Source: Paracoccus sp. IB05 (GTDB lineage: Bacteria > Pseudomonadota > Alphaproteobacteria > Rhodobacterales > Rhodobacteraceae). Taken from it: a DNA stretch of 64,000 nucleotides. Positions 26,620 to 35,709 of this stretch are shown piece by piece. The notes beneath the pieces were generated by a model. The model searched no databases. It worked only from the letters and a program-made list of their open reading frames with translations, and was not told the origin of the DNA. Numbering within the stretch: the first letter of the stretch is position 1; each line of letters starts with the position of its first letter. The position numbers were made by a program, and so were the translations under genes. The stretch spans positions 62,001-126,000 of the forward strand of contig NZ_JAEFCF010000008.1 in assembly GCF_016405985.1 (NCBI RefSeq), given 5' to 3'.

Positions 26620-26665
26620 GGTGCAGCGTCCCCGGTGGGAAACCGGCCCTTCACACCGCTGCACC
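26620..26665. repeat. Two-tier hairpin between cheB and the AlaX gene
   Basis: The outer arms GGTGCAGCG (26620-26628) and CGCTGCACC (26657-26665) are perfect. An inner pair, CCGGT and ACCGG, nests inside them. It begins 4 bp beyond the stop of the minus-strand gene at 26670 and could terminate or protect that transcript, although no T-run follows. The remaining cheB-alaX gap shows nothing else. Confidence 0.6.
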
Positions 26666-26669
26666 CTCT

Positions 26670-27386
26670 TCAGTCATCCAGCCGGATGGTGATCCGCCGG
26701 TTATTGCGGCCTTTGTTGACGATTTCACCGACGGTCAGCCGCCCGACCTCGCTGATACGTGCGACATGGGTGCCACTGCAGGGCTGGAGATCGATCTGTG
26801 CCGCCCCTTCGCCAATACCGACCAGCCGCAACCGGCCATGGCCCTGGGGTGGCCGGACCGAAAGCGTGCGGATCAGCTCCGGCCTTGCCTCAAGCTCCTC
26901 TTCGGTGATCCAGCCCGTGGTCACTTTCAGATCGGTATCGATCAGCAGGTTCAGCTGCCCGGTCAGCCGCTGCACATCCGGCAGCGGGTCGGGAATGTCG
27001 AAGTCGAGCCGGCTCTTCACAGCGCCGATCTGGCCGCCCGTAACCGGACGCGCCACCACGGCTGCGAGCAGATGCAGCGCCGTATGCATCCGCATATGGC
27101 GATACCGCCGGTCCCAGTCGAGACGTTGTACCACCCTTGTTCCCACCGCCGGCAGCGGCTGCGGCAGGCCCGGCACCAGCACAACAGTCCCCCCCTCGTT
27201 GCGGGTGGTCGTGCCGATCGGGATCCTGCCTCCCTCCCAGATCAACTGGCCGGAATCGCCAGGCTGGCCGCCGCCGGTCGGGAAAAAAATGGACCGCTCA
27301 AGCACGATGCCGCCTTCGGGGGAATGGCCGGTGACAAGCGAATCATAGTGCTGAAGATAGGGCTCGGTCCTGTAATGATGCTGCAT
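26670..27386 (-). CDS. Alanyl-tRNA editing protein, AlaX-like
   Basis: A 238-residue stand-alone editing domain of the AlaRS/ThrRS family, which removes Ser or Gly from misacylated tRNA(Ala). The zinc ligands are visible: His101 and His105 in MHTALHLL, Cys203 and His207 in CSGTHV. PTGGGQPGD near residue 36 is the N-terminal glycine-rich signature. The start at 27386 is chosen because the next upstream gene ends at 27388; in-frame extensions only overlap that gene. The two genes are one base apart and probably cotranscribed. Confidence 0.88.
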   Translation of the reverse strand: MQHHYRTEPYLQHYDSLVTGHSPEGGIVLERSIFFPTGGGQPGDSGQLIWEGGRIPIGTTTRNEGGTVVLVPGLPQPLPAVGTRVVQRLDWDRRYRHMRMHTALHLLAAVVARPVTGGQIGAVKSRLDFDIPDPLPDVQRLTGQLNLLIDTDLKVTTGWITEEELEARPELIRTLSVRPPQGHGRLRLVGIGEGAAQIDLQPCSGTHVARISEVGRLTVGEIVNKGRNNRRITIRLDD

Positions 27387-27387
27387 C

Positions 27388-29736
27388 TTACCCCTGCCCG
27401 GTGCCGCGCAGCGCCGCCCCGATTTCACCGGCATTCCCAAGCGTGATCTCGGCGCTGGTCGAGGGCATCCTGATCCCCTCGGCAATAAAACGCTGTACGA
27501 TCATATGGTTGATATCACTGCGCACCGAGCCTTGGAAATTCACATCGCGCAGAATGACCCGGATCTCGAAATTCAGCCCGCCGTTAAACCCTTGCAAAAC
27601 GATGGTCGGCGCCGGGTTCAGGATCACCATCGGCTGTGCTTCTGCGATCTCGCGCAGAAGCTTTTCGACCCGCCTTGTATCCTCGTTCCAGGCCACGGTC
27701 ACCGGCACAATCAGCCGTCCGGCAAGACCAAATCGGGTCCAGTTGGTGACGCGCTGGCTGACGAGATCGGCATTTGGCACCACGACGACATTGCGGTCGA
27801 AGGTCTGGATGCGGGTCGAGCGCACCGAGATCGTCTTCACGATGCCCTGGGTGGTGCCGACCTCGATCCAGTCGCCCTCGGAAACCGGGCGCTCGATCAT
27901 CAGGATGATGCCGGAAACGAAGTTCTGCACGATGTTTTGCAGGCCGAAACCGATACCGACCGAAAGCGCCGAAGCGACGATCGCGAGGCCGGAGAGGTCG
28001 ATCCCGGTGGCATTGATCGCCACCAGCGCCGCAAAGAAGATGCCGACATAGCCGGTCCCCGAGACCAGCGCATTCTGGCCGCCGCGGTCCATCCGGGTGC
28101 GCGGCAGAATCGAGTTGCGCAGCGCGCCCTGAAACAGCCGCGTGATCAGGTAGCCGATGACGAAAATCACGGCGAAAAGCAGGAAATCGGAGGGCGAGAC
28201 CCTGGTGTCGCCCAGCTGAAAGCCTTCGCGGAACCGGGTCCAGATCTCGCTTAAATCCGCGATCCGACTGCCCCAGATCAGCGCGAAAAGCGGAACAGAC
28301 ATCAGCGCGAGCGCAAATCCTGCAAGCACCGGCACAAGGCGTTCATTCTCGGCCTCGGCATCGGCGGCGGGGTAGACCACCGCCCAGATATCAGCGAGCA
28401 GCCGTTGCAGGATGATCAGCACCGCCATCAGCCCAAGCGACATGATCGCCGGATAGACCAGCGCCGCGCCGGCCGTCACATATCCGAGGGCCGCAAGCCC
28501 CGGGCCCGCAACCGCGATCAGTTTCAGCGCCCGCCCCAGCAGCCCGATCAGTTTTTCGCCGTAGCCGTTCTGTTCGCCCTGGTCCTGGTCCTGGCTCAGC
28601 CGCAGGATCCGCCCCATGCGCCACAACAGAATGCCACCACCGGCCAGCATCGGAAAGCTTGCAACCGCCGAGACGGCATCGGGGTAATTCTGCCCGTCCA
28701 TGGTCAGCCGGCGCAGCACTTCGAGGGACAGCACCACGCCCATCAATGCGGCGAGGATGCGGCCTTCCTGGCGCTGATTGCGCTGCAGCGGCAGGATCGC
28801 CTGATCGACATCGACCCGGGGAAACACCCGCGCCGCCAGCCAGAAGGCCACAAAGACCACGCCGCCCAGCACCGGCAGCGACAGCGCCACCTCGCCGGTG
28901 ATGCGCCCCATAAAGCCGGTGCGGATCAGCGCCGCTGACAGGGTCACCATACCGATCGACGGCACGATGATCTGCCCGAGCGAGGCCAGCAGGCCAAAGA
29001 TCCGCCGCCGCGCCTCGGTCTTGCCGATGCGGAGCCGGTCGGCAAAAGCCTCGATCCAGGGCCGGGCGAAAAGCGTCGTGGCGACGGTCACCGCCAGCAG
29101 CAACAGGATCAGCGGCAGCGCATTCCAGAACTGTGCTCTGGCGCGGCTGTCATGGAGTTTGGTGCTCAGCTCGCTCCAAAGCCGCAGGGCGGTGTCGGTC
29201 AGGCCACCCGCCGCTTCGGGCCAGTTGGCCGGGTTCAGCGGCGAGGGCCAGAGCTGCAAAAGCTGATCGGTGTGACGGCTGCGGGCCTTGCCGTCGATCT
29301 CGCGGATCAGACCATCAGCGCGGCGGTAAGCCTCTTCTGCGGCAATACCCGGCGCCTGCAACAAAGAAAGCTGCTGGCCAAGATCTTTGCGTTTCTGAGC
29401 GATTTCAGGTGCTTCGGTGGTATCTGCGGTCGGGGCCGGGCCAAGTGCGCTGATCTGTTCGCGCACCGTGGCAATGCGGGACGCATTGGTGGTCTGCGCC
29501 ACGGTGAGTTTGGCACGCCAGTCGACGATAAGGCCGCGCAACTCATCGAGCCGCGCGTCCGTGACGGTGTCAGAGCCCAGTTCGGCCTCAGCGGTGGTCG
29601 CAATCTCGCCCCAGGCCGCATAATCAAGCGGCTGGGCCTGGTCATCGCCTTCGGCCCGGACAGGCGCCGGTGCAAGCGCAGCGACGCCAAGCCAGAGCGC
29701 CAGCAGGCAGTGCAGAAGGCAAAGTGGCAGCCTCAT
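27388..29736 (-). CDS. MscS-family mechanosensitive channel with DUF3772 N-terminal domain
   Basis: A 782-residue inner-membrane protein. A signal peptide (cleavage near residue 28, VRAEG) is followed by a periplasmic helical DUF3772-type region, then about eleven membrane segments between residues 200 and 620. The MscS pore and beta domain lie near 600-770: VGIGFGLQNIVQNFVSG in the pore-lining helix and RPVSEGDWIEVG in the beta domain. It is expected to release solutes on hypo-osmotic shock. It lies 42 bp after the cysteine synthase gene on the same strand. Confidence 0.9.
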   Translation of the reverse strand: MRLPLCLLHCLLALWLGVAALAPAPVRAEGDDQAQPLDYAAWGEIATTAEAELGSDTVTDARLDELRGLIVDWRAKLTVAQTTNASRIATVREQISALGPAPTADTTEAPEIAQKRKDLGQQLSLLQAPGIAAEEAYRRADGLIREIDGKARSRHTDQLLQLWPSPLNPANWPEAAGGLTDTALRLWSELSTKLHDSRARAQFWNALPLILLLLAVTVATTLFARPWIEAFADRLRIGKTEARRRIFGLLASLGQIIVPSIGMVTLSAALIRTGFMGRITGEVALSLPVLGGVVFVAFWLAARVFPRVDVDQAILPLQRNQRQEGRILAALMGVVLSLEVLRRLTMDGQNYPDAVSAVASFPMLAGGGILLWRMGRILRLSQDQDQGEQNGYGEKLIGLLGRALKLIAVAGPGLAALGYVTAGAALVYPAIMSLGLMAVLIILQRLLADIWAVVYPAADAEAENERLVPVLAGFALALMSVPLFALIWGSRIADLSEIWTRFREGFQLGDTRVSPSDFLLFAVIFVIGYLITRLFQGALRNSILPRTRMDRGGQNALVSGTGYVGIFFAALVAINATGIDLSGLAIVASALSVGIGFGLQNIVQNFVSGIILMIERPVSEGDWIEVGTTQGIVKTISVRSTRIQTFDRNVVVVPNADLVSQRVTNWTRFGLAGRLIVPVTVAWNEDTRRVEKLLREIAEAQPMVILNPAPTIVLQGFNGGLNFEIRVILRDVNFQGSVRSDINHMIVQRFIAEGIRMPSTSAEITLGNAGEIGAALRGTGQG

Positions 29737-29778
29737 GCAGGCCGCCTCGCAAAAGACCAGACCGCCACCGCGCCCCCC

Positions 29779-30813
29779 TCAGAGATCCTGATAGACCGCT
29801 GGCAGCGGGCGGTTGCCGCGCGCCAGCCATTCCGGCACCGGCAAGCCCTTATCCCTGAGGAAGGCCGGGTTGAACATCTTAGACTGATAGCGATTGCCGT
29901 AATCGCAGAGCACCGTGACAATGGTATGGCCCGGCCCCATTTCCTGAGCCATGCGGATCGCGCCGGCGATATTGATCGCCGAAGATCCGCCAACGCAGAG
30001 CCCCTCTTCTGTCAGGAGGTCAAAGGCCAGCGGCAGCGCCTCGGCATCCGGGATCCGCCAGGCCATATCGGGGCGGAAGCCTTCAAGATTGGCGGTGATA
30101 CGGCCCTGGCCGATGCCTTCGGTGATCGAATTGCCGGGGCTCTCGAACACGCCGCTGGTGTAATAGCTGTAAAGCGCCGCGCCTTCCGGATCAGCAAGAC
30201 CGATCTTCACGCCTTTGGGCTGGAGCGCCATCGCAACCCCCGCCAGCGTGCCACCCGAGCCGACAGCCGCGACAAAGCCATCCACCTTGCCGCCGGTCTG
30301 TTCCCAGATCTCGGGCCCGGTCGTCTCGATATGGGCCTGACGGTTCGCGGTATTGTCGAACTGATTGGCCCAGATCACGCCATTGGCCTCGGTCTTGGCC
30401 AGTTCCCCGGCGAGGCGCCCGGAATAGCGGATATAGTTGTTCGGGTTTTTATAGGGCGCCGCCGGCACCTGGACGAGTTCAGCCCCGGCGAGGCGGATCA
30501 TGTCTTTCTTTTCCTGGCTCTGCGTCTCGGGGATCACGATCACCGTGCGAAAGCCCAGCGAATTCCCGACCAGCGCAAGGCCGATGCCGGTATTCCCTGC
30601 CGTGCCTTCGACAATGGTGCCGCCGGGCTGCAAGAGGCCCTTCGCCACCGCGTCGCGGATGATATACAGCGCTGCCCGGTCCTTGACCGACTGGCCCGGG
30701 TTCATGAATTCGCATTTCCCAAGGATGGTGCAGCCGGTCAGCTCTGACGCCTTCTTCAGTTTCAGAAGCGGCGTATTGCCGATGATGCCCGCCAGATCGC
30801 TGTGAATTCGCAT
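29779..30813 (-). CDS. cysK: Cysteine synthase A-like O-acetylserine sulfhydrylase
   Basis: A 344-residue PLP enzyme. GNTPLLKL at the N-terminus, the Schiff-base lysine in NPGQSVKDRAA, the substrate loop EGTAGNTGIGLA and the phosphate-binding GSGGTLAG identify the cysteine synthase/CBS family. It makes cysteine from O-acetylserine and sulfide. It is slightly longer than enterobacterial CysK (about 320), which is common in this bacterial group. It is the first gene of the apparent cysK-mscS-alaX unit. Cystathionine beta-synthase-like activity is a less likely alternative. Confidence 0.87.
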   Translation of the reverse strand: MRIHSDLAGIIGNTPLLKLKKASELTGCTILGKCEFMNPGQSVKDRAALYIIRDAVAKGLLQPGGTIVEGTAGNTGIGLALVGNSLGFRTVIVIPETQSQEKKDMIRLAGAELVQVPAAPYKNPNNYIRYSGRLAGELAKTEANGVIWANQFDNTANRQAHIETTGPEIWEQTGGKVDGFVAAVGSGGTLAGVAMALQPKGVKIGLADPEGAALYSYYTSGVFESPGNSITEGIGQGRITANLEGFRPDMAWRIPDAEALPLAFDLLTEEGLCVGGSSAINIAGAIRMAQEMGPGHTIVTVLCDYGNRYQSKMFNPAFLRDKGLPVPEWLARGNRPLPAVYQDL

Positions 30814-31173
30814 GGGTCTTTCCCCCGGGGTCTTTCTCCGGGCGCCATGCCCGCTTTCATGGTTCAGGTGTAAAAGCGCGGGCGCTCAAACTCAAGTCAC
30901 CCGCGCGTCGGACAAAGCGTGAAGCAGGCCGGATATTCCATATTTCGCCGATCCCGGGCACCAGCCTCGCATGGTGTCCCCTGTAGGGCCGGGGGTTCTC
31001 CTTAAATCTCCACAATCTTAAGAGAAATTTTCTGCATCTCCTGGCCCGACCTGCGGCTGCAAGATCGCAGACCGGCCGGCTCACCACAGTCTGTTCCTGG
31101 CCTGGAAGAACGGCCTGATTTCCCAGGCAGCGCAGCTGCGGGCAGCCTGACCGCCAACTGCCAAAAGCGCATG
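30814..31173. other. Intergenic region upstream of cysK
   Basis: This 360-bp gap holds the presumed cysK promoter region. An AT-richer patch around 31010-31040 contains a short TCTTAAGAGA inverted motif. I see no coding signal or RNA gene. The terminator of the next gene begins at 31174. Confidence 0.5.
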
Positions 31174-31200
31174 AAAAAAGGCGGGCCAGCCGGCCCGCCT
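31174..31200 (-). terminator. Intrinsic terminator of the SpuC-like transaminase gene
   Basis: On the minus strand a perfect 8-bp stem (GGCGGGCC / GGCCCGCC, loop GGCT) is followed by TTTTTT. It lies 20 bp after the transaminase stop. Confidence 0.85.
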
Positions 31201-31220
31201 TCCTTGCCCTTACCAGGCGA

Positions 31221-32621
31221 TCAGCCCGCTTTCGCGACCATAAGCCCGTCTTTTTGCAGACCCGCATAGCATTCATCCAGCGATTTGGTCGCGCGCTGGA
31301 TCAGCGTGTCAATCTCGGCCGTCGTGATCACCAGCGGCGGCGAGATGATCATGCGGTCGCCGACATGGCGCATCACCAGATCATTGGCAAAGCAACGCTC
31401 GCGCGCCCGCAGACCGACGGTGCCCTCTTCCGCAGCAAAGCGCGCCCGGCTCGCCTTGTCCGGCGTCAGCACCAGCGAGCCCATCAGGCCGACAAGTTTC
31501 GTCTCGCCCACCAGCGGGTGATCGGCCAGCGCCGCCCAGCGTTCCGCCAGATAGGGGTTGGCGACGTTCTGCACATGCTCGACCACATTCTCGTCTTGCA
31601 TGATGCGCAGGTTTTCCAGCGCGACAGCCGCTGCAACCGGATGGCCCGAATAGGTATAGCCATGATTGAAATCGCCGCCCGAGCCAACGACCTCGGCCAC
31701 GTCATCCGAAACGATCGAGCCGCCGATCGGCGCATAGCCCGATGAGAGGCCCTTGGCGACGGTCATGATGTCGGGCCTGATGTCAAAGGTCTGGCTGCCG
31801 AACCAGTTTCCGGTGCGGCCAAAGCCGGTGATCACTTCATCAACGATCAGCAGGATGTTGTATTTCTTGCAGATTCGCTGAATTTCCGGCCAGTAGGTTT
31901 TCGGCGGAATGATCACGCCACCCGCGCCCTGCACCGGCTCGCCGATGAAAGCGGCAACCTTGTCGGCGCCGATCTCATTGATCTTCGCTTCCAGCTCCTG
32001 CGCCCGGGCAAGGCCGAAGGCGTCTTCGTCCTGGTCACCACCCTCACCCCACCAATAGGGCTGATTGATATGCTCAACCCCCGAGATCTTGCCGCCATGG
32101 GCATGGATCGGCTTCATGCCGCCAAGGCTGCCGCCGCCCATGGTCGAGCCGTGATAGCCATTCCAGCGCGCGATGATCACCTGCTTTTCCGGCTGACCCT
32201 TGACCTGCCAGTAGCGGCGGACAAGGCGGATATTGGTGTCATTGGCCTCGGATCCCGAGCCGGCAAAGAACACATGGTTCAGATCGCCCGGCGCCAGTTC
32301 CGCAAGTTTTGCCGCCAGCGCAATCGCCGGCACATGCGTCGTCTGGAAGAAGGTGTTGTAATAGGGCAGCTCCATCATCTGACGCGCCGCAACCTCACCC
32401 AGTTCCTTGCGGCCATAGCCGATATTGACGCACCAAAGGCCCGCCATCCCGTCCAGAATGCGATGCCCTTCCGAATCCGTCAGCCAGCAGCCCTCGCCGC
32501 GCAGGATCACCCGCGCGCCTTTTTTCGCCAGCGCCGCCTTATCGGTGAAAGGGTGGAAGTGATGCGCCGCGTCGAGCTTTTGCAGCTCGGCCGTGGGCGT
32601 GTTGTTGTTGATCATATTCAT
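31221..32621 (-). CDS. Putrescine:pyruvate-type class III aminotransferase (SpuC-like)
   Basis: About 466 residues. FHPFTDKAALAKKGARVI near the N-terminus, MAGLWCVNIGYGR, RWNGYHGSTMGGGSLGGMK and the PLP lysine in IMTVAKGLSSGYAP closely follow Pseudomonas SpuC, which transfers the amino group of putrescine to pyruvate. The ATG at 32621 has an upstream GGAAAGGGTGG purine stretch; the GTG at 32630 is an alternative. It is monocistronic with its own terminator. With the puu-like cluster at the window start this would give two putrescine routes; other omega-amine substrates are possible. Confidence 0.82.
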   Translation of the reverse strand: MNMINNNTPTAELQKLDAAHHFHPFTDKAALAKKGARVILRGEGCWLTDSEGHRILDGMAGLWCVNIGYGRKELGEVAARQMMELPYYNTFFQTTHVPAIALAAKLAELAPGDLNHVFFAGSGSEANDTNIRLVRRYWQVKGQPEKQVIIARWNGYHGSTMGGGSLGGMKPIHAHGGKISGVEHINQPYWWGEGGDQDEDAFGLARAQELEAKINEIGADKVAAFIGEPVQGAGGVIIPPKTYWPEIQRICKKYNILLIVDEVITGFGRTGNWFGSQTFDIRPDIMTVAKGLSSGYAPIGGSIVSDDVAEVVGSGGDFNHGYTYSGHPVAAAVALENLRIMQDENVVEHVQNVANPYLAERWAALADHPLVGETKLVGLMGSLVLTPDKASRARFAAEEGTVGLRARERCFANDLVMRHVGDRMIISPPLVITTAEIDTLIQRATKSLDECYAGLQKDGLMVAKAG

Positions 32622-32761
32622 GGTGACCACCCTTTCCGTCAGGAAGAATCAGCAGGCGCCTGGCGCCTTCGCCTGGCAGGATAGGAGCAATCCTGACCGG
32701 CTTCAAGAAATTTGATCAAATTATTTCCGGCTACCCCGCAGCCCCCGGAACAGGACTGACC

Positions 32762-33367
32762 TCAGCCAGCCTCGCCAGACCGGCTGCACCAGCCACGCTC
32801 AAAAGCCGCGGCCTCGCCCCAGCCACTCGCATTCAGCGCCTCGTGATCCAGGGGCGGCAGGTTGCGCATCTTGCCATTCTCGACCACATGGCCAGCCAGC
32901 GTGTCGACCACACATTGCGTCTCTTCGGCCGGGCCATCGAAACCCTGGAAAGAGGCCTCCAGCGCATAGCCGACAATCGTATACTGAAAGTCGATATAGC
33001 GGATCTCAACGACCTCGCGCCCCTCGCCCTCCTCATCGGCGAATTCGGTGATCACCTGCAGCGTGCTGCCATCCGGGGTCTCGACCACGTCCAGCCGCTG
33101 CGAGGTCGCAAAGGCCGCAACGGCGAAATCGGCGACGTCCAGCTCTGGCGCGTCACTGCGATCCGGCACCGCCCCCATGCCGTTCCAGATTTTCAGCGCC
33201 GCCAGATCAGCCTGGGTCTCCAGCTGCGCGCGGAACCAGAAGCCATCGCCCGCAGCACCAGCCCAGTTGCCGGTCACCTCATTGCCCAATTCCCGCGCCA
33301 GACCGGGAAGCGCCGGGAGCGATATCCCGACCGCCGCCATCATCGCCAGAGCTTTAGCTTGCCGCAT
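32762..33367 (-). CDS. Secreted protein of unknown function
   Basis: A 201-residue protein with a signal peptide (MRQAKALAMMAAVGISLPALPGLA, cleavage near residue 25). The mature part is acidic, with two Cys near the C-terminus (TQCVVDTL and GWCSRS) that could form a disulfide. I do not recognise a family. The ATG at 33367 has a perfect AGGAGG site 6 bases upstream; the same frame stays open upstream to 34042 but only in antisense to the next gene. It stands alone between the transaminase and the HerA-like ATPase genes. Confidence 0.75.
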   Translation of the reverse strand: MRQAKALAMMAAVGISLPALPGLARELGNEVTGNWAGAAGDGFWFRAQLETQADLAALKIWNGMGAVPDRSDAPELDVADFAVAAFATSQRLDVVETPDGSTLQVITEFADEEGEGREVVEIRYIDFQYTIVGYALEASFQGFDGPAEETQCVVDTLAGHVVENGKMRNLPPLDHEALNASGWGEAAAFERGWCSRSGEAG

Positions 33368-33644
33368 TGCCGACCTCCTGAACACGTGATTGCCAAGCAA
33401 TAGGCCGGGCCAGGCGGCAAAGCAAAGGTGGAATCCTCCACCTCTGCGCCACAGCTCCGCCCTGGCTGACAGGTCAGCGCCCTGCGGCGCATGGGCGCTC
33501 ACAAGGCAAATGCGCGGGCCCTGGCAAAGCACAGAATCAAAAGCCCCGCGCCGTTTCCGGCAGGCTTCTGATCCTGGCCCGGATACTCCCGCAGAAGGCA
33601 TCCCCGGCCAGCCCTCAAGCCAGCCGCCCGAACAGATCCCGACC

Positions 33645-35255
33645 TCAGCGCTTGCCGAAGATGGTCCCCAGCACGCCACGCACAACGGCCTGGCCGCTCT
33701 TGCTGCCCAGCTGGCGCGCAAAGCTCTTGGCGAACGCCTCCCCGACCGAATCCGACCGCGAAGAACTGCTCTTTTTCTTCGGAGCCTCCGCAGTCGTCCC
33801 GGAGGGCGCCTCATAACGACGCGAAGAATTCTCGCCGCCATAGCGCCTGCCACGGCTGAACGCTTCACCCTCAGCGCCGTCGGCCAACGCCTCTTCCGAA
33901 CGTGACGCTTCCGCTGCCGCCTTCCCCGCGCGCGCCCGCAGAATCTCAAACGCGCTTTCGCGGTCAATCTCGGTGTCGTATTTCCCGGCCAGCGGCGAGG
34001 CGGCAAAAGCCGCCGCCCTTGCGCTTTCCTCCGCCGGCCCAAGCCGGCTGAAGGGCGGGCGGACCAGGGTGCGCTCGGCCATGCCCGGCACGCCTTTGGC
34101 CTCCAGCAGCGAGGTCACCGCCTCGCCGGTGCCGACCTCGCGGATCGCCTCTTCGATCGGAAAGCGCGGATTGGCGCGATAGGTGCGCGCGGCCCGCGCC
34201 AGATCGGTCTGGTCCTTGGCGGTGAAGGTGCGCAGCGCATGCTGCACCCGGTTCCCCAGCTGGCCCAGCACGGTATCGGGCACATCGGCCGGATTTTGCG
34301 TGATGAAATAGACGCCGACACCCTTTGAGCGGATCAGCCGCGCCACCTGTTCGATCCGCGAAATCAACGCCTTGGGCGCGTCATTGAACAGAAGATGCGC
34401 CTCGTCAAAGAAGAAGACGAGCTTCGGCTTATCCGGATCGCCCACCTCCGGCAACGCCTCGAACAGCTCGGACAGGAGCCACAGAAGAAAGGTCGCATAA
34501 AGCCGCGTGCTGTTGATCAGCCTGTCGGCAACAAGGATCGAGATCCGCCCCGTCCCGTCGGGATCCACGGTCATGAGATCCGCGAGCTCCAGCGCCGGCT
34601 CTCCGAAGAGATGGGTCGCCCCCTCGTTTTCCAGCATCAGGAGCCGGCGCTGGATCGCGCCCACCGATTGCGACGAGACCAGGCCATAGGTTGAGGAGAT
34701 CCCGGCGGAATTCTCCGCAATAAAGGTCAGAAGCGCGCGCAGATCCTTCATATCGAGAAGCGCGAGCTTCTCGTCATCGGCCAGACGGAAGGCGACATTC
34801 ATCACGCCTTCCTGCGCCTCGGTCAGCTCCAGCAGCCGCGACAATAGCAGGGGCCCCATCTCGGCCACGGTGGTACGCACCGGATGGCCGCGCTGGCCAA
34901 AGAGATCCCAGAACAGCACCGGGAAAGCGCGATAGGCCAGATCAAGGCCGATGGTTTCGGCGCGGCCTGCAAAAGCGGCATGGGTCCTGGCCGCCGGATC
35001 GCCCGGCTGGCAGATCCCCGAAAGATCGCCCTTGATATCTGAAAGGAACACCGGCACACCCGCCGCCGCAAAACCCTCGGCCAGCACCTGGAGCGTCACC
35101 GTCTTGCCGGTCCCGGTTGCACCGGCGATCAGACCGTGCCGGTTGCCGTATTTCAGCAGCAGCTCCTGCGCGACAGCGTAGCCCTCACCGCCTCCGCCCA
35201 GGAAAATCCGGTCCTGCGCTGCGGCGGGTATGGCTGGATCATTCTGTGCTGTCAC
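33645..35255 (-). CDS. HerA-like ATPase of the DUF853 (YjgR) family
   Basis: About 536 residues. The Walker A motif GATGTGKTVT is near residue 45 and Walker B KLVFFFDEAHLLF near residue 290, in the FtsK/HerA fold. FLSDIKGDLSG and ITQNPADVPDTVLGQLGNR are typical of the DUF853/YjgR group. The C-terminal 100 residues are charged and Ser-rich and end in AVVRGVLGTIFGKR. GTG 35255 is preferred for its AGGAG site; ATG 35306 lacks one. The role is not established; DNA translocation is assumed from the family. Confidence 0.85.
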   Translation of the reverse strand: MTAQNDPAIPAAAQDRIFLGGGGEGYAVAQELLLKYGNRHGLIAGATGTGKTVTLQVLAEGFAAAGVPVFLSDIKGDLSGICQPGDPAARTHAAFAGRAETIGLDLAYRAFPVLFWDLFGQRGHPVRTTVAEMGPLLLSRLLELTEAQEGVMNVAFRLADDEKLALLDMKDLRALLTFIAENSAGISSTYGLVSSQSVGAIQRRLLMLENEGATHLFGEPALELADLMTVDPDGTGRISILVADRLINSTRLYATFLLWLLSELFEALPEVGDPDKPKLVFFFDEAHLLFNDAPKALISRIEQVARLIRSKGVGVYFITQNPADVPDTVLGQLGNRVQHALRTFTAKDQTDLARAARTYRANPRFPIEEAIREVGTGEAVTSLLEAKGVPGMAERTLVRPPFSRLGPAEESARAAAFAASPLAGKYDTEIDRESAFEILRARAGKAAAEASRSEEALADGAEGEAFSRGRRYGGENSSRRYEAPSGTTAEAPKKKSSSSRSDSVGEAFAKSFARQLGSKSGQAVVRGVLGTIFGKR

Positions 35256-35513
35256 CGGGTAAACTCCTGTCTCGGGGCCTGCGATCCGGGCTGGCAAAGG
35301 GGCCATGCCGTTTCGGATCTGCCGTTTCCGACCTGTACATTGCGGAGCGGACCATAGCCTGTTCCGCCGTCGAAACCAGCTATCTATTTGCGCAGCCGGC
35401 CACTGGCAGGACAGCGTCGGGATACGTCGCGGCGCTCCCTCTCCGGCCAGACGCCGCGCCCGGGTTCCGTCTCTATGGAAACCTGGCGGTGACGGCGCAA
35501 AATAAGAGAAATC
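35256..35513. other. Intergenic region between the DUF853 gene and the sRNA candidate
   Basis: This stretch upstream of the minus-strand ATPase gene should contain its promoter. I see no credible ORF; the overlapping open frames lack ribosome sites. A short GCGGA/TCCGC hairpin is near 35340-35372. A possible plus-strand terminator follows at 35514-35540. Confidence 0.4.
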
Positions 35514-35540
35514 CTGACCAAATGGTTAGATTTTTTTCTC
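35514..35540 (+). terminator. Possible AT-rich terminator
   Basis: CTGACC and GGTTAG pair (with one G-T wobble) around an AAAT loop and are directly followed by A plus seven T. No gene precedes it on this strand within 5 kb, so it would imply a short upstream transcript, or it may be fortuitous. Confidence 0.35.
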
Positions 35541-35573
35541 TGTCTCTGGCCGCCAGATGTAACAGATTTCCTG

Positions 35574-35602
35574 TTGACGCAGTTCAGAAAGCTGCATAGC
35601 GT
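35574..35602 (+). promoter_or_regulatory. Candidate promoter for the sRNA
   Basis: TTGACG (35574-35579), a 17-bp spacer and TAGCGT (35597-35602). The -35 is strong and the -10 weak. Transcription would begin near 35608, about 70 bp before the strong terminator. Confidence 0.4.
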
Positions 35603-35709
35603 CCCTTTACGTGAAGTCGGCCAGTCCGACAGGGAGCAAATAAATATAAGCGTAAGGGGTCAACCCGGAGCGCATTCAAAGGGCCGGTCACTCCGGCCCT
35701 TTGTTTTTT
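35603..35709 (+). ncRNA. Candidate small RNA with a strong intrinsic terminator
   Basis: A ~105-nt segment ends in a 10-bp GC-rich hairpin (35678-35702, loop TCACT) followed by TTGTTTTTT. Within it, GTCGG-CCAGT-CCGAC (35616-35630) forms a second hairpin. CCTTTACG (35604-35611) can pair with CGTAAGG (35651-35657) around it. No protein gene lies upstream on this strand to use the terminator. No known RNA family was recognised. The 5' end depends on the weak promoter call. Confidence 0.5.

Noticed and set aside
29152-30747. Long plus-strand open frame opposite cysK (531 codons)
   Set aside because: cysK and the start of the mscS gene occupy the other strand with clear motifs; the shadow has none.
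30857-31276. 139-codon minus-strand frame between cysK and the transaminase
   Set aside because: It runs through the intrinsic terminator at 31174-31200 and overlaps the end of the transaminase gene; the composition is not protein-like.
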